From IMG/VR virus record IMGVR_UViG_3300030390_001703, positions 1-63,749 of that record: a stretch of DNA of 63,749 nt, one strand, 5' to 3'. A program made the position numbers and the translations under genes. Shown here piece after piece: positions 32,253 through 41,520 of this stretch. Source of the DNA: a virus. The notes under the pieces were generated by a model. That model saw only the letters and a list, made by a program, of their open reading frames with translations, ran no database searches and had not been told where the DNA came from. Positions within the stretch are counted from its first letter, which is position 1; the number at the start of each line of letters is the position of its first letter.

Positions 32253-33764
32253 AGCAACGAGGACTTCGGTTAAGATAACCATAGATGCAATCGAAACGGC
32301 TGATCGTAGCGAAGATTTCAAGACGCTGGCCGCATCAAGAACACCTTGTTCTCGAAGGTTGCCGAACTGCCTGGTCTTAGCATTGAATCCGTAGTCACCT
32401 ACTTGACCCAATAAGTTGTCGAGAAGACCTTGTGGATCAACACCAGCGTTACTACCAAGCTGAAGAACCGGCGCGTGTAGTGCAGCCACAAGAACTTCTT
32501 GTGCAGCAACGCCAGCACCCTTCATAGGGTACTCATCAATCAATCTCGATACTTTGAGGAAAGTCATACCTCCACCAATCACCACACCTTCTTTGATTGC
32601 TGCTTTCGTGGTATTCAAAGCGTCATCGACACGTGCTTTCGTTTCTTTGAGTTCTGTTGCGCTTGAAGCACCGACTCGAATAACACCAACACCGCCTGTG
32701 AGCTTAGATTTGCGTTCATAAATTGCATCAGCAAGGTTTCGTTCCCCTTCAAGATCGGCTTTGGTGATTTGTTCTGTTAAGATAGCACAACGCTCTGTCA
32801 CGTCACCCTTAGCACCAATTATCCTGGTGTAGTTCTTGCCAACAACAATCTTACCAACAAGGTTAGATTCACCGATAAGAGCCTCAAGGTCTTGCATGAC
32901 CTCATCGAAGTGGAATGCTGGGGCAACAACGCCACACCCTCGAATAACACCTTTCTGGACATTGACGATGAGTGTTTGTAGTGCTTCTCCCTCAATTCCT
33001 TTGGCGATAACAAACAAAGCCTTCTGATCCTTCAAAGCGGCTTCCATAGCAGGGATGAGTTGGTCGTTCTGCGTGATAATGTCGCTGGATAAGTGAACAT
33101 AAGCACTGTCAAGAGAGCATTCAAAGCTACCAGGCTCGGTGATAAAGTAAGGGCTTGCATACCCTACATCAAGCTCCATACCCTCGACAATATCGAATGA
33201 GTGGCTGTTGCTGTGACTTTCTTCGACGGTGATGATCCCTTCGTAGTTCGTCTGTTGTAGCGCATCAGCTATCAAAGCACCGATTTGTGAATCATTGTTG
33301 GCTGCAATAGTCGCAACCTCGAATATCTGTTGTTGCTTCTCTTCTTCGTCGTCACAGTCGATAACCAAGTCATCAATAATGTCACAAGCAACATTCGTAA
33401 GCACATCAAAGGCTATCTTCATGTCGAGAGGGTTGAATCCGTTGTCGAGCAGCGTTAGTCCTTCCCTGCATAGTTCACGTGCGAGAAGTGTTGCTGTCGT
33501 AGTCCCATCGCCGCCGCTATCTTGAGCGTTAGATGCAACTTCTTGGATCAAACGAATACCCATTGTCTTGTATGGGTCGGTTGATTCAATGTCCTTCGTT
33601 ATGGTTACGCCATCATTGATGACCAGGGGAGAACCGTATGGTCGCTCAAGCATGACATACCTTGCTGATGGCCCAAGTGTGCATTTGACTGCATCTGCCA
33701 CCATGTTGATGCCCTGCATGAGCTTGTTTCGTGCTTCTTCTCCTTCAATTGCTTTCTTCGTCAT
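32244..33764 (-). CDS. groEL: Group I (GroEL-type) chaperonin
   Basis: 506 residues. It aligns by eye with bacterial GroEL, not with the archaeal thermosome: VADAVKCTLGPSARYVML (23-40), GDGTTTATLLA (84-94), the EGMELDVGYASPYFI block near 188, the EGEALQTLIVN block near 257, and ARVDDALNTTKAAIKEGVV near 375 with the catalytic Asp. It lacks the usual C-terminal Gly-Gly-Met tail and is ~40 residues shorter than E. coli GroEL. It is preceded by a GroES-like gene that overlaps its start by 20 bases. It probably folds viral proteins. Confidence 0.9.
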   Translation of the reverse strand: MTKKAIEGEEARNKLMQGINMVADAVKCTLGPSARYVMLERPYGSPLVINDGVTITKDIESTDPYKTMGIRLIQEVASNAQDSGGDGTTTATLLARELCREGLTLLDNGFNPLDMKIAFDVLTNVACDIIDDLVIDCDDEEEKQQQIFEVATIAANNDSQIGALIADALQQTNYEGIITVEESHSNSHSFDIVEGMELDVGYASPYFITEPGSFECSLDSAYVHLSSDIITQNDQLIPAMEAALKDQKALFVIAKGIEGEALQTLIVNVQKGVIRGCGVVAPAFHFDEVMQDLEALIGESNLVGKIVVGKNYTRIIGAKGDVTERCAILTEQITKADLEGERNLADAIYERKSKLTGGVGVIRVGASSATELKETKARVDDALNTTKAAIKEGVVIGGGMTFLKVSRLIDEYPMKGAGVAAQEVLVAALHAPVLQLGSNAGVDPQGLLDNLLGQVGDYGFNAKTRQFGNLREQGVLDAASVLKSSLRSAVSIASMVILTEVLVADL

Positions 33765-34020
33765 AAGTTATCACCGCTATAATTTGTTCCACATCTATGA
33801 TGTACTGCCCTTTAACGGGTGTTTCAACGTGCTTTCCAACATAAATGATAGTATCAAAGTCTGCTAATGCGAAACCAGACTCCACTAAATGATCCGATAT
33901 TGAAACAATCTCTGCTGTAAAGACGGTTTGATCCTGTGTTCTTATCACAATAGCACTGTCACTTTTAGCTAAATCAATCTGGTTAATCACTATGCTCGTT
34001 CCTACGGGTTTAATTCTCAT
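33745..34020 (-). CDS. groES: GroES-like co-chaperonin
   Basis: 91 residues from ATG 34020, which overlaps the methyltransferase stop (ATGA); AGAGGG lies seven bases upstream. RIKPVGTSIVINQI at the start and YIIDVEQIIAVIT at the end match the first and last strands of cpn10 (compare IRPL.DRV.V and V....ILA.V). The central part, including the mobile loop region, is diverged and short. Its place directly before groEL repeats the bacterial groESL order. Confidence 0.7.
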   Translation of the reverse strand: MRIKPVGTSIVINQIDLAKSDSAIVIRTQDQTVFTAEIVSISDHLVESGFALADFDTIIYVGKHVETPVKGQYIIDVEQIIAVITYDEESN

Positions 34021-35144
34021 ATCCATTCCCTCTTGTCTTCAAGGACTTCTTTCTGTATCTGTGATATGCTCTCAATCCTCGAAGGAATTAAAGCTGCGTA
34101 CTCTTCATTGAGTTCGCATAGGATGGCCTTACGACCATGTTTGATAGCAACGCCAGCAGTAGTTCCAGAGCCTCCGAACGGATCAAGAACAGTACCCCCA
34201 TGAGGGCATCCAGCAAGGATGCAGGGTTCGATTAAGTCTGGTGGGAATACTGCGAAGTGTGCGCCCTTGTACGGCTTGGGGTTCACAGTCCATACGCTGC
34301 GCTTGTTACGTCCTTTGGGATTAACGAATCGCTTACCCATCTTGGCGGTATGAATACCCTCTCCATGAAACCCTGTGCTTGGGTGGTCGCTATCCCAAGA
34401 GTTCTGCGCTCTCTTTAGCGATTCTTCTTTGACGGGTTCTTTGATTGCCTCATGATCGTAAAAATACTTCTCTTGCTTAGTGAGTAGGAATATGTATTCA
34501 TGGTTCTTGGTGCATCGGTCTTTCACAGGTTCGGGCATACAGTTTGGTTTAGCCCAAATTATGTCTTGTCGGAGATACCAACCAGCTTCTTGTAGTGCAA
34601 ATGCTACTCTCCAGGGAACGCCCATGAGGTCTTTACGCTTGAGTGTCGGCTCTTTACGGCCTGGATATTTAGGCTGTCCTTCTTTCAAACCACCTTTAGC
34701 GTAGTCGCCACCTGCCCCGCCTGATCCATTATACGAATCACCGAGGTTCAGCCATAGTGTACCGTGAGGCTTGAGTATTCGACGGACTTCTTCAAAGACC
34801 ATCACCATGTTATCTATGTAGCCACCTAACGTAGCCTCAAGCCCTAATTGATTATCGACTCGTTTAGCTCCACACTTACCACATATACCCTTAAACGGTT
34901 CTCGGAGTTCGCCTTGCTTGTCCGAATTAAGAGGTGCTTTTCCTGTGTATCTCTCATTAAACCCAACTTGCATTTTAACAGGCTTACCTAAATGATCGCA
35001 ATTCTTATCGCCACCACTCCATGTGGCTGTTCCATAATCTCGAAGTCCATAGTAAGGGGGGCTGGTGACGCACATATCCACCGATTCAGCGGGTAACTTC
35101 TTCATTGATTCTATACAATCACCAAGCAATACTTCGTATGACAT
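34017..35144 (-). CDS. DNA methyltransferase (SPPY type, probably N4-cytosine)
   Basis: 375 residues. Circularly permuted beta-class order: catalytic SPPYYGLRDYG near 28-38 first, SAM-binding DPFGGSGTTAG near 324-334 last. An SPPY catalytic motif is commoner in N4-cytosine enzymes, though adenine is possible. A Cys-rich insert (CGKCGAKR near 88-95) may bind zinc within the target recognition region. No partner restriction gene is seen, so it likely protects virus DNA. Its end (KREWI then stop) belongs to the gene-junction cassette described in the findings. Confidence 0.85.
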   Translation of the reverse strand: MSYEVLLGDCIESMKKLPAESVDMCVTSPPYYGLRDYGTATWSGGDKNCDHLGKPVKMQVGFNERYTGKAPLNSDKQGELREPFKGICGKCGAKRVDNQLGLEATLGGYIDNMVMVFEEVRRILKPHGTLWLNLGDSYNGSGGAGGDYAKGGLKEGQPKYPGRKEPTLKRKDLMGVPWRVAFALQEAGWYLRQDIIWAKPNCMPEPVKDRCTKNHEYIFLLTKQEKYFYDHEAIKEPVKEESLKRAQNSWDSDHPSTGFHGEGIHTAKMGKRFVNPKGRNKRSVWTVNPKPYKGAHFAVFPPDLIEPCILAGCPHGGTVLDPFGGSGTTAGVAIKHGRKAILCELNEEYAALIPSRIESISQIQKEVLEDKREWI

Positions 35145-35145
35145 T

Positions 35146-36744
35146 CTATAACCATCCTAATTCTTCTTGTTGTGGAGCTTCAGTTCGTGGAATACGATTG
35201 ACAAGCTCGATACCTTCACCGATCCAGCGCATGACAGGAACGGCCATCGAGTTGCCCATAGCCTTGAATCGTGGCCCATCTGGACAACGCTCAACAGGCT
35301 TATTCTTCCAGGGTATTCGAGTCCAACCATCGGGGAATCCTTGAAGTCTTTCACATTCGACAGGAGTTAGTCTGCGTACTGCAAGAGCAGTCGTTACTGC
35401 GGTTTGTATCTTGGTTTCGTTGTGACCTACCCAAGTGTTCAGCGTGGGTTGTGTTGATGTTTCTTCCCATCGTGTGTCATCTTGTGCCGAAGCTGGATTC
35501 TTGGCTTGGTGGAAGGGTATTTGGGTGACTGCTGGTGAAGTAGGAACAGCTCCGTTCACCTTGAGAGTCGGTGATACATTGTCGTAAAGGCCGTAGTTCT
35601 GTCCGAATGTGTGATCGAAGCAAACATTCTCACCATCGACAGGTTGGACAGCAAGTGCGGTGAAGTCGGTGACTCTGCTTTGGTGATCCCCAACGATTGT
35701 GTTTGTCACATCACCTTCTCCGTTTCCTCTCGCATCGAATGTCATAACTGCTGGTGCGCCATGACCTTGAGCAGTTCGCAGAGGAACATGAACGTCACCT
35801 GTTTCTTCCTGGTTGAATAGGTCAACACCAATAGGTATCATGTTGCCATTGTCAATCTTACCGCCTGGAGGTGTGTCGGCCCCTTTAGCCCACTTAGCAG
35901 TGACCGTTGGTGCTACTTCATCGGGGTGTTGAGTTGGGATCAAGAAACCAGACTGTGCGGCCTGTGTGCTTAACTTAGTGTTGAGTTCTGTGTCGAGTGT
36001 TCCTACTACTTCGGGAACGACTACGCCGTGAAACCTGCCTTTGTCGGGCATTCGGTCATCGTCACCTTTGGCGGTCAAGGTGTTGGTTATTCCTCTTCCG
36101 TTCCAATACTCGCCACGCGCCTTAACGCTTGATCCAGAGTTGGTGGTAGCTTCTTGCCTCTTCTTTCGGCTCGGCGGATTATTCCCCGACAAGCTCTCTG
36201 GCTCAAATAAAACCGCTGCGGCACGTCGCCAATCTCCATCAATATGTCCGACAACAAACACCCTTCTGCGTCTTTGTGGAACTCCGAAGTGTTGAGCGTC
36301 AAGAACCCTGTAAGCGCACCCATACCCGATGTTCTCCACTTCACGCAAGAAGGCTGCAAAGTCCCGTCCGTCGTCCGATGACAGGAGGCCAGGGACATTC
36401 TCGAAGATGAACCATGTGGGTTTAATGTCGTCAATAATTCGTAGGTAGTGGAGGGCAAGGTTGCCACGCGGATCATCCAATCCAAGTCGTTTTCCTGCAA
36501 CCGAGAATGATTGACAGGGTGAGCCGCCAACAATAAGTTCGATTTGTCCTTTGTATTGTTTCCATTCATGTTTCGTCACATCTCCTACATTTGGTACATG
36601 GGGGAACTGATGCTTGAGAACTGCGCTTGGGAAAGCGTCGAACTCTGCAAACACCTTTGGAATCCAATTATCCATGTGATGCCATGCAACAGAACAGGCT
36701 TCAACCCCAGAAAAGAGGCTAATATACCGCATCTGTTCGCCCAT
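35146..36744 (-). CDS. C5-cytosine DNA methyltransferase
   Basis: 532 residues from ATG 36744 (GGTGA upstream; TTG 36756 and ATG 36732 are alternatives). Canonical motifs: I, ISLFSGVEACSVAW near the start; IV, GGSPCQSFSVAG with the catalytic Cys; VI, FENV; VIII, QRRRRVFVVGH; X, AMGNSMAVPVMRWIG at the end. Between VIII and IX lies a long ~270-residue variable region with several TLTAK/TVTAK-like segments, as in many viral enzymes. It methylates cytosine in virus DNA, presumably against host restriction. Confidence 0.9.
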   Translation of the reverse strand: MGEQMRYISLFSGVEACSVAWHHMDNWIPKVFAEFDAFPSAVLKHQFPHVPNVGDVTKHEWKQYKGQIELIVGGSPCQSFSVAGKRLGLDDPRGNLALHYLRIIDDIKPTWFIFENVPGLLSSDDGRDFAAFLREVENIGYGCAYRVLDAQHFGVPQRRRRVFVVGHIDGDWRRAAAVLFEPESLSGNNPPSRKKRQEATTNSGSSVKARGEYWNGRGITNTLTAKGDDDRMPDKGRFHGVVVPEVVGTLDTELNTKLSTQAAQSGFLIPTQHPDEVAPTVTAKWAKGADTPPGGKIDNGNMIPIGVDLFNQEETGDVHVPLRTAQGHGAPAVMTFDARGNGEGDVTNTIVGDHQSRVTDFTALAVQPVDGENVCFDHTFGQNYGLYDNVSPTLKVNGAVPTSPAVTQIPFHQAKNPASAQDDTRWEETSTQPTLNTWVGHNETKIQTAVTTALAVRRLTPVECERLQGFPDGWTRIPWKNKPVERCPDGPRFKAMGNSMAVPVMRWIGEGIELVNRIPRTEAPQQEELGWL

Positions 36745-36764
36745 GCTCTCACCCAATCAAACCA

Positions 36765-36788
36765 CCCATATAAACAGTCTTACAAATC
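36765..36788 (-). promoter_or_regulatory. Replication-class promoter, copy 2
   Basis: Minus-strand TTTGTAAGACTGTTTATATG fits the repeated promoter. The TATA centre is about 28 bases before ATG 36744 of the C5 methyltransferase, suggesting a very short leader or none. It overlaps the end of the adenine methyltransferase gene by two bases. Confidence 0.65.
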
Positions 36789-37908
36789 AAAGCCATTCAG
36801 CTTTAGGTTTGTCTATGATCTTAATCTCTCCATCATCAAACGACAAATCAGCATTCGACCAATGGGCTATTCGAGTAGCGGCGAGCTCAATGTATTCTGG
36901 TGTCATCTCAATTCCAATGAACTTGAAACCAAGACGTGATGCAGCAATACCTGTGGTTCCAGAACCCATGAATGGATCAAGAACAGTTCCTTCTGGTTGA
37001 GTGACAAGTCGGCATAGATACTCCATGAGAGCAATTGGTTTCACTGTCGGATGAAAGTTATTCTTCTCGTTGCTTCGCTCGTTGCCCGAACCTGTAAGCA
37101 TCTTGCCTCCATCAAGGGAGCTTTGGTTTCGCCCCATATCTTGAGGTTCAATCTCTTCGCATCCCGCATCTCTTTCAGCTTTACTGGCTTTAGCACAGTA
37201 AAAAAATCGGGAGGCTGAACCTTCATCACCGAATGTGTTGAGCGTTCTGTTAGCATAGTTCTTACCAGACATTGATTGACTTTGTGATTCTCTGGTTACA
37301 TGATGAGGCTTACCTTCACCACTCTTAGTATGCGGGAATCTTTCAAGAACTTCTTCTGACCCATCATGTATGATGTTAGCAGGGAAACGACCTTCTGGTT
37401 GCTTATATTCGTCGGTGCTGATACGGCAACCATCAATGTTCAAGCCGCCTGTGCCATGCTCAAGCACATTCTCAACGATAGTGCCGATGAGGGGCTTACG
37501 GGCGACCACGATAGGCTCATGTGCAGGTTTCAGTTGAGTTCCCCAACCATCCCATTGTTGGGCTTTGATAGGTTCAACACCTGCGGCCTTGTCTATTGCC
37601 TTGCTGACATTGTGTGATTTTGGGAAGCCAGAACCATAGAGCCACATGATTTGGTCACGGATTTCAAACCCTGCGTCCTCAATGTTCACCGCCATACGAT
37701 GATAGGTACGAGAGCCAGCGAATGCAAGCAGGTGTCCTCCTGGTTTGAGGACTCTCAAAGCCTCACGCCAAATAGCTACTGAAGGCACATCGTAGTCCCA
37801 CTTCTTACCCATGAATGCAAGTCCATACGGAGGATCAGTGACAATCGAATCAACCGAGTCAGCGGGTAACTTCTTCATTTCACCTAAGCAATTTCCTTCT
37901 AATATCAT
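36787..37908 (-). CDS. DNA methyltransferase (DPPY type, probably N6-adenine)
   Basis: 373 residues from ATG 37908, which overlaps the DNA polymerase stop (ATGA). Beta-class order: catalytic TDPPYGLAFMGKKWDYD near 24-40, then a long recognition region, and DPFMGSGTTGIAASRLG near 332-348 for SAM binding. DPPY indicates amino-methylation of adenine (or N4-cytosine). It is the third methyltransferase in a row; orphan status suggests self-protection. It ends KAEWL. Confidence 0.85.
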   Translation of the reverse strand: MILEGNCLGEMKKLPADSVDSIVTDPPYGLAFMGKKWDYDVPSVAIWREALRVLKPGGHLLAFAGSRTYHRMAVNIEDAGFEIRDQIMWLYGSGFPKSHNVSKAIDKAAGVEPIKAQQWDGWGTQLKPAHEPIVVARKPLIGTIVENVLEHGTGGLNIDGCRISTDEYKQPEGRFPANIIHDGSEEVLERFPHTKSGEGKPHHVTRESQSQSMSGKNYANRTLNTFGDEGSASRFFYCAKASKAERDAGCEEIEPQDMGRNQSSLDGGKMLTGSGNERSNEKNNFHPTVKPIALMEYLCRLVTQPEGTVLDPFMGSGTTGIAASRLGFKFIGIEMTPEYIELAATRIAHWSNADLSFDDGEIKIIDKPKAEWL

Positions 37909-40142
37909 AACCATTCTGTTCCACCTACTCCGTTCATTGAATTGATAATTTGTTGAGGCGACCAATTCACCACCTCATATAGCGACATGACTTTCTTCAC
38001 GATGAAGCGTTCAACCATGATGCGATAACCGATCTTAGTGATACCTTCAATGTCGGACACATCATCGAAAGCGATATACTGTCCTTGCTCATTGATTGCT
38101 ACGTTAAAATAATCGCCCGACTTGTAGCCCTTGCCGAGATGCTTGTTAGCCCATGCTGCACCTGCGGCTGGTCCAGAAAGTGTGTCGTATTTGTCCAGGT
38201 TCTTCTTGAGCTTGCCTCGCATGAAAAGCTGGTCGCCATCCATACGCCCTGCTAAGGTATCGTTAATGACTGTGATAAGGTACTCATCGACATAGTGTTG
38301 ATCCTTCTGCATGAGCATAGCATCAAGTGTGAACTTCATAGCGTCCTTCATCACCATAGGCATTCGAGCCTGTATCAGCTCCAAGCCCTTGAGGTATGTC
38401 TGTGGCTCATGATAACCACCATCAGTCCATGATACCCTGCAAGCGTAGCGATTCTTAGCCTTGATGAAGAACGACGAACACCACTTCTCGAACTCTGTGA
38501 CGATAGGGAACATACGCTCGTTGATCTTAACGATGAGAGCCTCACCTATTTCTGGTGTGTCAATATCCACGAACACCGAATCAGTATGACCATATCTGCA
38601 CGTGTGACCGTATTCCTCGCATATATCCCGTAGTTCAAACAGGGTTTGACGTGAAGTGTATGTGATAGCTGAAGCTATTTCTGGGTGATACATACCGAAC
38701 TTAGAGTCACCACATATCCCGTACAGGCTGGCGACGAGGGACTTCATAGCGTGTTGCATAGCGTCCCAAGTAGCCTTGTTTTCTGTATCAGTCTTCATGA
38801 GAACTTTGTATTCGTTCCTTGCTTCTGTCAACTTATCCATCGTGCGAACAAGTAGTCCCTTGCTTTCCTGTGTGAAGCATGATCCGTTGCCACAGTCCAC
38901 ACCGTTCTCATCTAAGGTGTCCCACGATATGTTAGCCTTCTCTGCGTTGCTGTGGTACATGGCCTTAACGTCCATGATGCCGACATTAGGATAGATGCCA
39001 GGCACAGGCTCTTGAATATCCGCACCAGGGTATTCCACTTTTCCGAACTGTGGTTTGCTTGGTATCTGTCGATCAAAGTCCTTATCCATGATGAACAGAC
39101 TTGTAGCGAGCTTGGTGACGAGGGGGGTGTCACGAAAGCGGATTTGACAAGCATGAGCAAGTGAGATGTAGTGTTCGCTCACGTTAAGCAAGGCATCAAG
39201 CCGAGGCATGAGTTCCACATCGAGTAAGTTGTAGTCGAGATATGTTCCTACATCTGTATAGAAGGTGTCGTGGCCGTCTGGAAGCTCCAACTTGCGCTCT
39301 TTCAAAGCCTCCCACGCTACATTATCCAGCTTCTTTGAGGCTAATTGTCCGTGTTTTAGAACCCATAACTTCTCGAAGGCAGTCATCAAATCCATGCAGA
39401 CTACACCAGGGATGGGTTGATCCCAATCCATGTACTCGAAGCGGTGCTTCTTGTACGGAGATAAGTCACCTGGGTTTAGACCACAGGCTTTCATTCGCTG
39501 CGCTATCTGCTTAATATCAGCCCATTGTAAAGCCCAACCGATAATCATGTCTGGATCAAGACGACGAAGATGTTTAGCGAAGTGTTCGAGTAAGTCACGC
39601 TCACTGTTGAAAGCTATGAGGTGAGTCTTGTAGTCAATGTGAGTCTTGCCTTCGGGATGATTCTTACAGTCGATACGCTGGTGTGTCCCTGCTGCTATCT
39701 CATCTGGCTTCTGCACCCATTGGTACATTCGACCTGTGTAGTTGTCGTACAGAGCGAGGATAGTGATTTCACCAGACTCGATCTTCCATTCGCCATCAAG
39801 GTACACCTTGCGCCACTTGTACTGCGGGATAGGTGTTGGTCGGTCAGCAAGGACTCTGTTAGGGAATGGTATGTTAGCCTCCCACGTCTTGATTCGGTTG
39901 TCTTTGACGAACTGCCTCATGTCGTATGGGTCGCCAAAGGTGATCTTGACAAGTTCCTCGCCGTAAAGTCCTGTGAATCCAGGCTGTGCGTCAATCCATT
40001 GTTTAGGGATGCGTTGAGAATCTTCGACTGCGATGAAGCAATAAGGGATTATGTCTTTGACCTTCTCGTTGATGCGTTGATTTGTCTTAGGATCACGGTA
40101 GCGAAGTCCTACGGTTCTCCCTCTCAATTGGTCGGCCAGCAT
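37905..40142 (-). CDS. polB: Family B DNA polymerase
   Basis: 745 residues. Proofreading exonuclease domain: LDGEW near 114-118 (ExoI DxE), an ExoII region near 205-220 (IIGWALQWADIKQI), and YNLLDVEL (ExoIII). Polymerase motifs: A, MDVKAMYHSN near 388; B, KSLVASLYG near 467; C, YGHTDS near 517. A KAKNRYACRV block follows. All catalytic acids of the polymerase site are present. It replicates the virus genome with the primase, clamp and loader encoded nearby. The end, ...GTEWL, overlaps the next ATG. Confidence 0.93.
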   Translation of the reverse strand: MLADQLRGRTVGLRYRDPKTNQRINEKVKDIIPYCFIAVEDSQRIPKQWIDAQPGFTGLYGEELVKITFGDPYDMRQFVKDNRIKTWEANIPFPNRVLADRPTPIPQYKWRKVYLDGEWKIESGEITILALYDNYTGRMYQWVQKPDEIAAGTHQRIDCKNHPEGKTHIDYKTHLIAFNSERDLLEHFAKHLRRLDPDMIIGWALQWADIKQIAQRMKACGLNPGDLSPYKKHRFEYMDWDQPIPGVVCMDLMTAFEKLWVLKHGQLASKKLDNVAWEALKERKLELPDGHDTFYTDVGTYLDYNLLDVELMPRLDALLNVSEHYISLAHACQIRFRDTPLVTKLATSLFIMDKDFDRQIPSKPQFGKVEYPGADIQEPVPGIYPNVGIMDVKAMYHSNAEKANISWDTLDENGVDCGNGSCFTQESKGLLVRTMDKLTEARNEYKVLMKTDTENKATWDAMQHAMKSLVASLYGICGDSKFGMYHPEIASAITYTSRQTLFELRDICEEYGHTCRYGHTDSVFVDIDTPEIGEALIVKINERMFPIVTEFEKWCSSFFIKAKNRYACRVSWTDGGYHEPQTYLKGLELIQARMPMVMKDAMKFTLDAMLMQKDQHYVDEYLITVINDTLAGRMDGDQLFMRGKLKKNLDKYDTLSGPAAGAAWANKHLGKGYKSGDYFNVAINEQGQYIAFDDVSDIEGITKIGYRIMVERFIVKKVMSLYEVVNWSPQQIINSMNGVGGTEWL

Positions 40143-40154
40143 AATACAACCGAC

Positions 40155-40175
40155 CTACTACGACAATATAAGGGT
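40155..40175 (-). promoter_or_regulatory. Possible polB promoter
   Basis: On the minus strand CCCTTATATTGTCG lies about 20-30 bases before the polB ATG, so the TATA-like CTTATATT could drive a transcript with little or no leader. It is not a clear member of the 24-base promoter family. Confidence 0.4.
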
Positions 40176-40180
40176 GTTTA

Positions 40181-40492
40181 TCAGCCCTGCTTTCTGCCTC
40201 TTGATCGTGCGGGTATGTTGTGCTGTCGAAGCCAATACTGAATCGTCATGGAGCTAACCCCACATTGGCTTGCTATGTCAGCAAGAGTTCGAGATTGAGA
40301 AACATAAGCACTGAATAACCACTCTGGGTCTTGGTACAGTGCTTCGACAGGTTGTATGCCGTATTTAGCTACCAAGAATACATCAGCTTGACAGTTCGTG
40401 CATGATTGTACGATTCTTGATTCGCTCATTGGGATTTCTAATTGCTTGTCGAACTCAACGTGGTTCCCGCAGCTCGGACATGATACTCGCAT
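40181..40492 (-). CDS. Zinc-ribbon plus HTH regulator
   Basis: 103 residues from ATG 40492 (ATG 40504 also possible). N-terminal zinc ribbon: CPSC at 5-8 and CTNC near 31-34. The C-terminal part (TLADIASQCGVSSMTIQYWL near 68-87) is a clear helix-turn-helix, followed by a basic tail (ARSRGRKQG). CCTTATAAT on the minus strand about 25 bases upstream can act as TATA box. It is a likely DNA-binding regulator, or a DNA-binding adaptor, next to polB. Confidence 0.75.
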   Translation of the reverse strand: MRVSCPSCGNHVEFDKQLEIPMSESRIVQSCTNCQADVFLVAKYGIQPVEALYQDPEWLFSAYVSQSRTLADIASQCGVSSMTIQYWLRQHNIPARSRGRKQG

Positions 40493-40530
40493 ATTAAACC
40501 CCATTAGAATGAACATTATAAGGTGTCGCA

Positions 40531-40692
40531 CTAACGCATTGATTTCTTTTTGTTCATGCCCTGGTTATCTCGCTCACAATCAATACAAATCATACGACCT
40601 GTACCTTCTTCGTGAAACAGAAGCGGTGTACGCGCACCACACTTAGCGCATTTGTCAGTATCACGATCTGCCGTGAAAGCGTTTTGTGGCAT
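40531..40692 (-). CDS. 53-residue zinc-ribbon protein
   Basis: 53 codons plus stop, following the clamp gene, with GGGGAGCTA before the ATG. CAKC (15-18) and CIDC (36-39) give a compact ribbon with a Lys-rich tail (NKKKSMR). It resembles several other mini-ribbons in this genome in layout but not in sequence. Confidence 0.7.
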   Translation of the reverse strand: MPQNAFTADRDTDKCAKCGARTPLLFHEEGTGRMICIDCERDNQGMNKKKSMR

Positions 40693-40701
40693 TAGCTCCC
40701 C

Positions 40702-41508
40702 TCACATGAGGATAGAAGCCTGGAACACATATCCGTCGCCCCAAGCGTCAAGGATCAGGCGAATGCCTTGTCCTTCTGCTCGGAAGTCGATGAAGTGTAG
40801 CCGAATCTCACCGTCAAGGTTCTTCAGCACGTTCTCAAGACCACCCTCGAAAGTAGCGACCCATGCTTCAACAGGTTCTCCTGGTGTGACTTCAAACGTA
40901 GTGTTTGTTTGTCCCTTGAGTTCGTCGCCTGTGGCAACCGTGAGAACATTGTTGTCGTATGAGAGGTTGTAGCGGTTGAGCTTCTGTCCGTTCATGTTGT
41001 CGCAGCGGAACGCTTCAAAGAGTTCTGTGCTGTTGATGGCCCAAGTCATGAATGCCTTGCGTTCTGTCCCATCACGGAGCTTGTAAGCACCGTTCTGGTC
41101 AATCTGTGCGGCAAGTCCCAGGCTCTTATCGTGCCACTCGCCAATTGTTTCTGTTGAGTGGGGGAAAGCCAAACCGCCTTTGTCGCTGATGATTGTCGTT
41201 TGCTTTGAGCCAGACTTGATGCGGAGCTTTGATCCATCGACGGAGAGGGTTAGGTCTGCGCTGTGGAACTTGAGAACTCCAAGCAGTCGGTCAATGTCTG
41301 GAACTGCAATCTGTCCTGTTCCCTCGGCAGAGATGCCGAAGTGGGAAAGGGAAGTCTTGCCGTCACGAACCAAGCTGGTTGTAGTGCAGCGTTGTTCTTT
41401 GAAGTCAAGAATACAAGCAGCAACTTGAGATTGTGGCTTACCTGCTACAACCTGTGGGCGTTTCGTTAGTTCGAGAAGTCGGGCTAATCCTGTGTTTGAT
41501 ACTGTCAT
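40702..41508 (-). CDS. PCNA-like sliding clamp
   Basis: 268 residues from ATG 41508, the normal size of a PCNA subunit. The two-domain pattern is visible: QIAVPDIDRLLGVLKFHSAD, then LTLSVDGSKLRIKSGSK in the first half, and LSYDNNVLTVATGD with a beta-rich C-terminus in the second. It is diverged, so the call rests on length, this pattern, and the presence of RFC and PolB in the same operon. As a ring it would tether PolB to DNA. GGTGATG precedes the start. Confidence 0.7.
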   Translation of the reverse strand: MTVSNTGLARLLELTKRPQVVAGKPQSQVAACILDFKEQRCTTTSLVRDGKTSLSHFGISAEGTGQIAVPDIDRLLGVLKFHSADLTLSVDGSKLRIKSGSKQTTIISDKGGLAFPHSTETIGEWHDKSLGLAAQIDQNGAYKLRDGTERKAFMTWAINSTELFEAFRCDNMNGQKLNRYNLSYDNNVLTVATGDELKGQTNTTFEVTPGEPVEAWVATFEGGLENVLKNLDGEIRLHFIDFRAEGQGIRLILDAWGDGYVFQASILM

Positions 41509-41520
41509 TGTCAATTTTCA

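Noticed and set aside
32244-33764. Thermosome (archaeal group II chaperonin), as first expected in an archaeal virus
   Set aside because: The motifs and the cpn10 neighbour match group I GroEL, not the thermosome.
36087-36569. 160-residue frame on the same strand inside the C5 methyltransferase gene
   Set aside because: A frame shadow: the methyltransferase motifs are intact in the other frame.
39760-39800. Apparent loss of the ExoI catalytic Asp in PolB (reading KIE instead of DIE)
   Set aside because: The DxE is present a few residues earlier (LDGEW), so proofreading is probably intact.
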